Shown in pieces: positions 56,566-64,000 of a stretch of DNA of 64,000 nucleotides. The DNA lies in contig CAJINV010000008.1 in the NCBI GenBank assembly GCA_905178155.1, forward strand, positions 2,533,762 to 2,597,761, given 5' to 3'. A program made the translations under genes and the position numbers. Position 1 is the stretch's first letter, and the number at the start of each line of letters is the position of its first letter. Source of the DNA: Amoebophrya sp. A120. Its lineage: Eukaryota; Sar; Dinophyceae; Syndiniales; Amoebophryaceae. The notes under the pieces are model-generated. The model did no database searches. It was not told where the DNA came from and saw only the letters and a program-made list of their open reading frames with translations.

Positions 56566-59500
56566 CTAGCTTCTCATAGGTCGGAAACAGTTGACAGCCT
56601 CCACGTGATTATTTCTAAATTCCTCTCCGCCAGTAGTCGTCCCCCGCCCTGGACAGAAGACCTTGGAGACACACTTCTTAAAGCGGTCGCGCTTTCGTCT
56701 CCGCTGATCGTTCCTAGTCGAGGTGTCTAGATTTCGATTGGAATTCATTTGTAGCAAGTACTCGTGCACATCCGGCGCGTGCTCGTACGTGGGAGTGCCA
56801 TCGTTGTACTGCACGACCGGGTTACTATTTTGGTAGAAATTTTTATTTCGTGTCGACGTGCCTGCGTCGTGTTCCTCGACCATGGTGTTTTTACCACTAG
56901 CAGCGGTTTTATTACCCTTCAGCCCCGCGGCGCTCCCCGGCGGCTCCACGATGATGACAAACTGCGACGGGTCGAGGTTCAGCGCACCAGCGCCGGAGCG
57001 ATTTTCCTTTTCCACCTCATCGTAATCATCAACTTCTGCTGCAGGAGAATGAAAGCTCTCCCTTCCTCCAAGGCCCGGGCTCACACTAGAGGACGCTCGT
57101 CCTCCACGGCCTGGCAACTGCAGGAAATAATTCCTGGCGTGTTTCTTATTCTGATTTCCGTCGTCGATGCACCTCCGACGTGCGTCTTGTTGTACGTGGT
57201 GCTCCGCGTCGTTCACCCGCACTTGTAGTCTATCTGCCCGAGTTGTACTTCTTACCATTTCGGGCGATGGCGGCGGTCTCATGGCTCGGGCAGGGGACCG
57301 AAAAAAAGACGTGCTATAATCTCTTGTCGTTTCAGGACCTGCTACTCCAGTGTTCATTTTCCGCTTATTTTCCCCGCCGCGTGGCGACAGCAGACTCCGG
57401 CTCTTCATGCCCGAAAATGACCAACTGAAATAACTTTTCTTGTTCTTACCTATGATCTTCGTTGTCTTCTTTTTATCTTCCGCACTTCTTGCATCTTCGC
57501 CGCAGTCAGGATTCGCATCGTGGTTCTCGTCCCCCAATTCATCTTCATGCTGACCACAAGAAGAACCTCCTCTTTTATGGTCCGTATTGGCTCCCCTCCC
57601 CCCATTAAACTTCGGTGGTGACAAGCTGGCCGCGGCGCGGCGGAGCAAATTCGACCCGTAAAACTTGTTGCTTCTCGCCGGTGACCCGGCACTTGTTTTT
57701 ACCGGGCTCGTCGTGGAGCTTCGCGCCCCGCTGCGAAACAGGCGCGACCGCCCGCCGCCTCCGACGCAGGACAGGAACGTGTAGCCTTGGCGCGGACTGT
57801 CGTATTGATCAGAATTGTCGTCGCCTCCTCGGTGGTCTACTTCCTCGTCATCCCCTGATCTCGAAGATCGTCTACTTCCATTACCATAACCACGACGCGA
57901 CCTGACTGGTTTAGCAGTGGTACAACTTCTGCCCCCTCCTGTGGACGAAGCCACAATCATGCTTTTCTGGTTTTGCACGTCAAGGTCCTCGAGCAAGTCC
58001 GCGTCGCTGGCCGCCGTGTCCTTCCGGACCGACTGAATGTCCAGTGCCTCGACGTGCTCCTCGTCGTTGAAGGAATTCTGCAAGTCGACGTCACGCACGT
58101 CAAAGTCGTTTTTCATGTTCCTGCCTGCATGGTGGTTGTGGTTCTCGTGGTTGACTAGCCCGTTGTAGTTCTTTTTGATTTTGTTGTGATTTTCATTATT
58201 ATTTCCCAAAAACACCGGCAAGACTACACTGGAACGAGTCTTGCGCGGACTCACACTGCCTTGATGTGCGTCGTCCTGCTGGTTCCGACCAGCAGAGTTC
58301 TTGTGCTGACCGCGGCTGGACTTAGATATTACACGCTCTCCCGACGACGTCCATCCGGTTCCGGGTGCCGTAGTTGCATCTCCTCTCGACCGTCGCGAGG
58401 ACGAACACGCGAGCATCATGTCCGACGCGGACACGCTGCTTCTGCGATGCGGCTCCAGCTGCGCTTGTTCTGGGTAAACGCTTCCATTGGCGCTCCTGGT
58501 TGGCGCCTTTGTAGTAATGCAGCTCGAGGTCGCGGTCCCGGGAACTGCCTCTGGTCCACCTCGCACATCATCAGCATGCTGCTCATTATCGCACATTTCG
58601 CTGCACGGATTGTAGAAAGCGTTCTTCTTTTCCAACTGCTTCAGCGAACGCGGGCTCAGGGCAGAACGAGAAATCACGGCCGAATCACCATTGGCCTCGC
58701 AGGCTCTGCTGTAGTTGTCCCCGGGTTCTACTTGCTGCAACTGTTTCATTTTCCCGAGAGGAGCTTCGCAACGACTAGGACCGAAAACATGATCATCGTC
58801 ACAGCAGTTCAAGAATTCGTCGTCGCGGTCCAAATCTTCGTACTTTAGCATAAACCGAAACCGCTCTTGGATCCTCGCGGACGCAGAAGGCGAGGGCCTT
58901 TTGTTAGAAGAAGCTGAATGCACGCCCTCCAAAGTTGCTGCTGTGGTTGTACGGTCAGTCGTCGTGCTAGCGCCGTTGTGCAGTTTCTTGGTACTTCCAT
59001 TCCCTCCGCGGGACATTGATCCAGCGCGAGTAGAAGACGTCGAGGGGGACCTGCGATGTTGAACCGAGCTAGAAGCAGAGGTAGATGAACTACCGACACG
59101 TGTATTCCCCCCACCGCCCCCAGCCGTCGCACCCAGGGTGAACTCGATGCCTCGCCAAACGCGGGCGCTGAGAGCGCAGTCGTCCAAGATGCGCTGTCCG
59201 TCCACGGTGAGCCGCACGGTTTTCTTCTTCAGACTGTGCGCGAGCTCGATCAGGCTGTGTCGGCGGTGCAGCCCCAGCCCGTACTGCACCTCCCAGGAGT
59301 AATTCACTTTCGCAATCAGCTCGATCTTGCTGGGGACGTCTCTCGCAAACTCCTCGTGCCAACTGTCGAAGGGACTGGCACCCAGAAACCGCCCAGCCAG
59401 GGGTTGAAGGGCCTCAGAGTGGTGCTGGTGGTGGTCGTGCCAAGGACCGTTTTCATCATTAGTTTTCGCTGGATCGCCGTGTTCTTGGTCCGCCCCGCAG

Positions 59501-61060
59501 CCGCGGCCGCGTCCGGAGCGAAAATCCGGGCGGCCGCTATTGTTCTCAGCACCCACGGTCGTGGAGCTGGTACGTACGAGCTGCACATCGGGGAAGACGT
59601 TGAACAGGGGACCACCCGAAGTCGTAAATGAACGCTCCTGATCTGCAGAATAATTCTGATCCTCCTGATCCATATCACGCCGGCGCCTCGTCGCAGGAGC
59701 CTGTTGCGGCTTCCCGACCTTGCTGAGCCGGATTTTCAGGGGGTTGCGCTGTAAATGTAGGTTGCCGCAAAAGTACACTACCTGAAATGTGTGCGTCGAG
59801 CGGGGAAGGTGCACGGGCACGAAAATCGTGTCCAAATCCTCCCACTGCCGCTCGTGCAGCTGCCGCACCACCAGGTCCATGCGATTCCGATGATCCGGTC
59901 GTGCTGCAGTGGCATTACCGCTACCTCCGAGATTGGTCTGCTCTCGTCCCTGCTCCCCTCCGCCGGTCGTTTTTGATGCAACTTGTTCCGCAGTATCATG
60001 TCGGCCTCTGTTGTGGTGGTGCAACAGCAAATTTTCTTCGAGCCACACCCGTACCTTCCTGGACTTCCTCGATAGCGTCGCGTGGATCAGAAACTCCGCA
60101 CAGACCACGGGTTTATTCTTCTCGACGTTGCTTAAAGTCGTCGCCTCTTGTTCTTTTTCGTGCGGAGGTGCCTTAGCATTTATTTTCCGTCTGCTACTTT
60201 TCGGCGCCACAAAGAAACGCTTTGCGGGGCTGCCTTGCTCTGGTGGCTTCGCCTTTCGCGCGGACGAAAACAAGGATGTGGCTGAGATCCTCCTAGTTGT
60301 GGTTTTGGTTTTCGTTGGTGAGACTGAGGAGCTCTGTGTGGAACTGCAATCAGCATAATAATTTCCAGCACCGCCGCGTGACGAGACCGACCCTGCTCGT
60401 CTTCTAGTTGTCCGCGCTCCTCCTGTCGCGAAAGAAGACGAAGAGGACGACGAACAGCTCTTATGCTTGCCATAATTCTGGTAGAGATACTTGTTTTCGG
60501 GCAGAACCAGCCCAAAGTCGGGCGAATGCAGGTCCCTCCGTACTTTGATCGTCCACTGGTACGCCGTCTTGCTCGTGCTCGCGAGCCGTCCCACGTTTTT
60601 GCTCTATCAAAAAGAAAAATCCCCCCTCCCCATATCGAAAACGAAATCTGTGGTGCAGTATCTGAGTACATCACAGATCGCATTTGTTTTGCTGGAGAGG
60701 ACTGCAGACCCATATCAGGCCTGAGTAGAGCGGCTTTGACTTAGGCGCTTAGCATGAAAAGCGTCCGTGATGTTGGCTCAACAGCATGACAAACCGGCTC
60801 TATAATGGGACGGAAGCTGCTGCCCTTGTCTTCTTGCAACACAAACGTGATTTGTGACCTCAAATCAGCAACGCAAATTTTCGAAAGCCTACCTCTTCAA
60901 TATGGGGAGGGGGGATTTTTCCTTGCGATATGCTCTCCTCCACGACCTCCAGCAGAGACGCGTCGCTCGTGCTGGTCTCAATGTGCTGGCGTCGACCAGA
61001 ACCACAGGCGGAAACGCCCTTCATGTTAACGACGCCGTCGTGCCCGCTCTCGTGCTCTGC
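56566..61060 (-). CDS. Large, mostly disordered protein with N-terminal folded region
   Basis: A 5' exon ending at 60931 joins in frame to one 4.03-kb exon, 60599-56566, after removal of the introner at 60605; 1,345 codons follow the join. The first ~450 residues of the large exon contain segments with folded character (CAEFLIHATLSRKSRKVRVW, WEDLDTIFVPVHLPRSTHTF, KKTVRLTVDGQRILDDCAL). The rest is rich in Ser, Arg, Gly, Asn and His with no domain I recognise. It ends in a Cys/Arg patch (KKCVSKVFCPGRG) and RPMRS. The true start upstream of 60931 is not fixed; an in-frame Met (NMKGVSACG) lies near 61025. Function unknown. Confidence 0.7.
60605..60930. mobile_element. Introner, G/C-tract family, repeat TGCTC
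   Basis: 326 bp with CCCCCCTCCCCATATCGAAA-type ends, perfect TGCTC flanks. Closely similar to 46158-46480, 14 kb away. The join EESKNVGRLAS is in frame. Confidence 0.93.
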
Positions 61061-61109
61061 TGGACGAAAAGCCAAGGTTTTGTAGTAGATGCCGTGATAT
61101 ATTGCGATA

Positions 61110-61182
61110 CTTTTCTTTTTCCATTTCCATGGACGGCTGTGTGTGCTGTTTCCATTTCCATGGACCTGGCGGCGCGTGTGTG
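61110..61182. repeat. Tandem duplication around a CCATGG motif
   Basis: TTTCCATTTCCATGGAC followed by a GTGTGTGCTG-ending segment occurs twice in succession, the second copy a few bases longer. It lies just upstream of the first supported exon of the 56.6-61 kb gene. Confidence 0.8.
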
Positions 61183-61249
61183 TGCTGAACTTTGGCCTTC
61201 GAAGACCTAGAAAAATATTTGATCGTAAAAGAAGGAACTCATGCAAAAG

Positions 61250-62060
61250 TCAATGAATCAAGCAAGTCGCTTCAGAACCACTGAGACGAAAGCGAACACG
61301 AACAGCTTTCAACAAACTGACTGTCCAACACAATCAATGCATGGGACAGTGTGCCTGAGAAACCAAAGGAGCGCAGCACGGTGTAAAAGTCATGCTATGG
61401 TCGCACTGTAATGTATGAAATTATCACACCAGACACACTATGTGCTTTCCGTGAGCAGGCTACTTGCAATTAGCAAGGCACTACTTCAGTGAGCCGCGCT
61501 CACGAATCTATCTTCGAATCAAATGAAATGGGAAAGTATGGGGCATTGCCAGCATGGCTCTCCGATTTCCGTCGCAGACTGGGACTGCTGCATCAGGGTT
61601 CCTGATGCGGGGGAATTACTCAGGTCAGCGCTTAGGCTTCGCGTTCTTCGAACTTCTATCTTCAACAGGAGCATTGCCGGTGGCGTTCCGGGTCGTGCAT
61701 GATCTTCATCTTCTATTGCGCCGGTATAATAAATTCTTGCGGACCACCTCCAATCATATGAAGACCTTGCGTTCAACGTCCAAGTTCAATATCATTTCCA
61801 CACGGCAGGAGTCACTTCCGCAGCCACAACACCAGAACTCGCAGACGCAGTGTCTGACGTCCGGCTTTCATTCGGTAAGGTGTCGGTTGGTGGTGGCAGG
61901 GACGAACAAGCCAGACCCAAAGTTGATGTCGCTGTACTCCTAGTCCACCACCTCCTCGGGGGAGAATAAATGCTGAAACGCCGGTCAGGTGGTGGTCGGC
62001 GAAAGTATTCTTTGCTTCCTGTCGCCGATATTTTTACCACACGAAGAACCCGGCTACGTA
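61250..62060. other. Intergenic region
   Basis: About 0.8 kb between VPS26 and the next gene downstream. Only short frames that I take as chance. No introner ends. Confidence 0.45.
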
Positions 62061-62069
62061 CTGCTTTAC

Positions 62070-64000
62070 TCAGCCGATTTTCTTCCGCCATATGTAGATT
62101 TCTTGCTGCTTGAAATACCTTAAAAATATTTGTATGAACAAGTTGTACACACGATCTTCACCGGGAGTAGCTGTTGTTTGCAACGACATTTTTTGCATCT
62201 TCTTCTTCGTAGTTCATGTTCCCTGATGAAACAACAAATGGAAATGACTCGTCCAAGTCCTGAGAGACAGCTACATATTAACCAGGTTCATTGATTTCTT
62301 GCTGTTGGTAGTGGTACCCCATTCCCATACAAAGGTAAAACATGTTCCTGTTGCACGTATACATGCTGTGCCCCCAGAAAAAAAAGTGACAAACTCCTAT
62401 ACCTCCTATCCTCTTCATCCACCAGCACCAGATTGAGAAAGTATTTCACCGAGAACTTGTTTTGTACGTTTTTGTATGTCGGCTGGAGGTCGACCCCCGA
62501 GAGGTAGAAGCGGACGGGAATGCATTCCCCCCGCACCGGCGCACCGTCCATGATTTCGAACTTGGTCAGCGTTTCGTTGTCGCTGCTCTGGTTCTGCGCA
62601 CCGGACCCCGTGGTTTCGCGCCGGATTATGTTCAGCTCCATGTATCAAATGTAAAAATGTCTGGGTCTGGAAGATTGCCAGGTTTGTCATGCTTGTCTGG
62701 CATGACTCTAAAATATGTCATGCACGTTACCCAAGAGCCCCACTTTGCTGTCATGCAGAAACGCAGTTTTTCATGCAGAATAGCCAACACCTAGAAGCTC
62801 AACAGCTTGTCATGCTGCGCCAGCACTTGTGGCCTCTTCATGACACGCCACCCAGCATCACAAGTTTCCAGACCCAGACATTTTTACATTCGATACCATG
62901 TGCTTGATCTTGATTCGCACCAGCAGAAAGTACACCTTCCCTACCACCACATCCTTCATATGGTACTTGCTTTTATCGTACCTGAGTACAGAAGTAGTGG
63001 GGTGTCAAAACGAGCAGGATCTCGGTGAAAAGAATACTTGCAGGTTGTAACTGTAAGTGTCGGCGTCGGCCACAGCACAGCTACGTGATATGTAATAAAT
63101 AAATTACAGTGAACAAAATCAAAAACCAACTGTGAAGCAACAAAAATAAAAATCATGACAGAGAAGCAAGACACGTTGCAGTAAATACTCAAACTCGATG
63201 TGCAAGCAGTCCTCTATGCCGACCTCCATCTTGATGGTATTGTTGATGTCTGGAACGGTGAAGCTGTTGAGTACAATTTTGCATGTTTTTATGCCGCAGA
63301 TGCAGATGCACAAGGGCATCAGTAAAAACTCGCAACGAAGTTAAAGTAAAGTAAGTTATTTTATCAATACTTTGAATTACAGCTACAAACTAAAGCTAAA
63401 ACTTCATTCAACGTGCACAAACGAAAAACTATACAGGTTCTGCACGACGAGGTCGACTTCCTTGGTGATGTTCGAGCTATAATTCCTGACCACCACCAGC
63501 CGGACGAAGACTATCCACCGCAAAAGTGTCTCGCTCGTTTGGAAAATTAATTGTGATGCGCGGCTGGCATGGGTCTGAATAGATACTACAACTGCGGTGC
63601 ATATTCTTGCAGACATCATGCCGTGTGAAGATGTCGTGTATTGCTGAAAATCTTGAACAAATTGCTACCACCTTCAGATACATCAAAAATTTTCCAGCGA
63701 ATTTATTCTAGCAGAGACACCATGCGTAAAGTAGCGGAGCCGCACATTTATCCCTGAGTAGGTCTCGCACTGCTTTATCAAATGTAAAAATGTCTGGGTC
63801 TGGAAACTTGTGATGCTGTGTGGCGTATCATGAGGAGGCCACAATTGCTGGCTCAGCATGACAAGTTTCTGAGCTTCTAGGTGTTGCCTATTCTGCATGA
63901 CAAACTACGTTTCTGCATGACAGAAAAGCGCAGCTCTTTGGTAATGTGCATGACAGATTTAGGAGTCATGCCAGACAAGCATGACAAACTTGCATTCTTC
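62070..64000 (-). CDS. VPS26, retromer subunit (5' part outside the window)
   Basis: Exons read downwards: one ending near 63725 ([14 protein letters not shown]), about 63510-63435 ([19 protein letters not shown]), 63263-63189 ([16 protein letters not shown] with the next), 62981-62896, 62637-62403 and 62118-62070. They spell the VPS26 signature: [68 protein letters not shown] and [12 protein letters not shown], then a stop. VPS26 is the arrestin-like subunit of retromer, which recycles cargo from endosomes. Introns at 62119-62402, 62982-63188 and 63264-63434 are GT-AG; those at 62643-62895 and from 63776 are introners. The tail after IWRKK is very short compared with animal VPS26, which has about 40 more residues. 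The join near 63515-63725 is not resolved. Confidence 0.95.
62643..62895. mobile_element. Introner in VPS26, repeat CCATG
   Basis: 253 bp, TATCAAATG family, perfect CCATG flanks. The join [16 protein letters not shown] is the conserved VPS26 sequence, so the boundary is certain. Confidence 0.95.
63776..64000. mobile_element. Introner in VPS26, cut by the window end
   Basis: Starts TATCAAATGTAAAAATGTCT after TGCTT at 63771-63775. Its 225 visible bases nearly match the element at 5947-6201 in the same orientation. The right end and second repeat lie beyond 64000. Confidence 0.9.

Noticed and set aside
1-64000. Dinoflagellate spliced-leader gene, rRNA, tRNA or snRNA
   Set aside because: I looked for the spliced-leader core and for U6-, 5S- and tRNA-like blocks by eye on both strands and found none I could defend. 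A covariance-model search would be decisive.

Overview
This window looks like nuclear DNA from a unicellular eukaryote, most likely a dinoflagellate-lineage alveolate. The best guess is a syndinian parasite such as Amoebophrya. Four points support this. Every gene I can support lies on the minus strand in one head-to-tail row. Coding exons are GC-rich and carry long Ser/Thr/Gly/Ala-rich disordered stretches. Genes are full of short inverted-repeat introns (introners) without GT-AG ends. The eukaryotic housekeeping genes are ordinary: calmodulin, VPS26, phosphoacetylglucosamine mutase and an organellar uS15. The taxon is inferred from style, not from a marker gene. I did not see a dinoflagellate spliced-leader sequence, rRNA or tRNA.

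Layout (all minus strand, so transcription runs from high to low coordinates): 1-1.6 kb holds no clear gene; 1.6-3.1 kb exons of an unknown gene; 3.6-9.6 kb a polytopic membrane protein of unknown function; 10.4-12.7 kb a two-RRM protein with a C-terminal Sde2/SF3a60-like SAP motif; 13.8-15.8 kb mitochondrial-type ribosomal protein uS15; 16.8-21.8 kb PGM3/AGM1 (UDP-GlcNAc pathway); 22.1-22.7 kb a small possible gene; 23.8-44.3 kb a giant gene of about 31 exons and roughly 3,950 codons with a very long disordered N-terminal part and at least seven membrane segments at the C-terminus; 46.0-49.6 kb a coiled-coil protein with an internal repeat; 50.3-50.9 kb coiled-coil exons with frame breaks; 51.7-52.5 kb a secreted coiled-coil protein; 54.7-55.4 kb calmodulin; 56.6-61 kb a protein of over 1,345 residues, mostly disordered; 62.1-64 kb the 3' part of VPS26, running off the window.

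The most striking system is the introners. I delimited 41 elements of about 155-1,060 bp. In most, the element starts with TA, ends with TA, has terminal inverted repeats, and is flanked by a 5-bp direct repeat: 19 perfect, 11 with one mismatch, the rest diverged. In 37 of them, deleting the element plus one copy of the 5-bp repeat joins the flanking exons in frame. In the recognisable genes (uS15, PGM3, VPS26) it also restores conserved family motifs. At least ten terminal-repeat families are present, in either orientation, and one element sits inside another. Ordinary GT-AG introns coexist in the same genes; calmodulin has only GT-AG introns. No introner was found between genes.

The genes do not form an obvious shared pathway. 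What links them is the common strand and the common invasion of their exons by introners.
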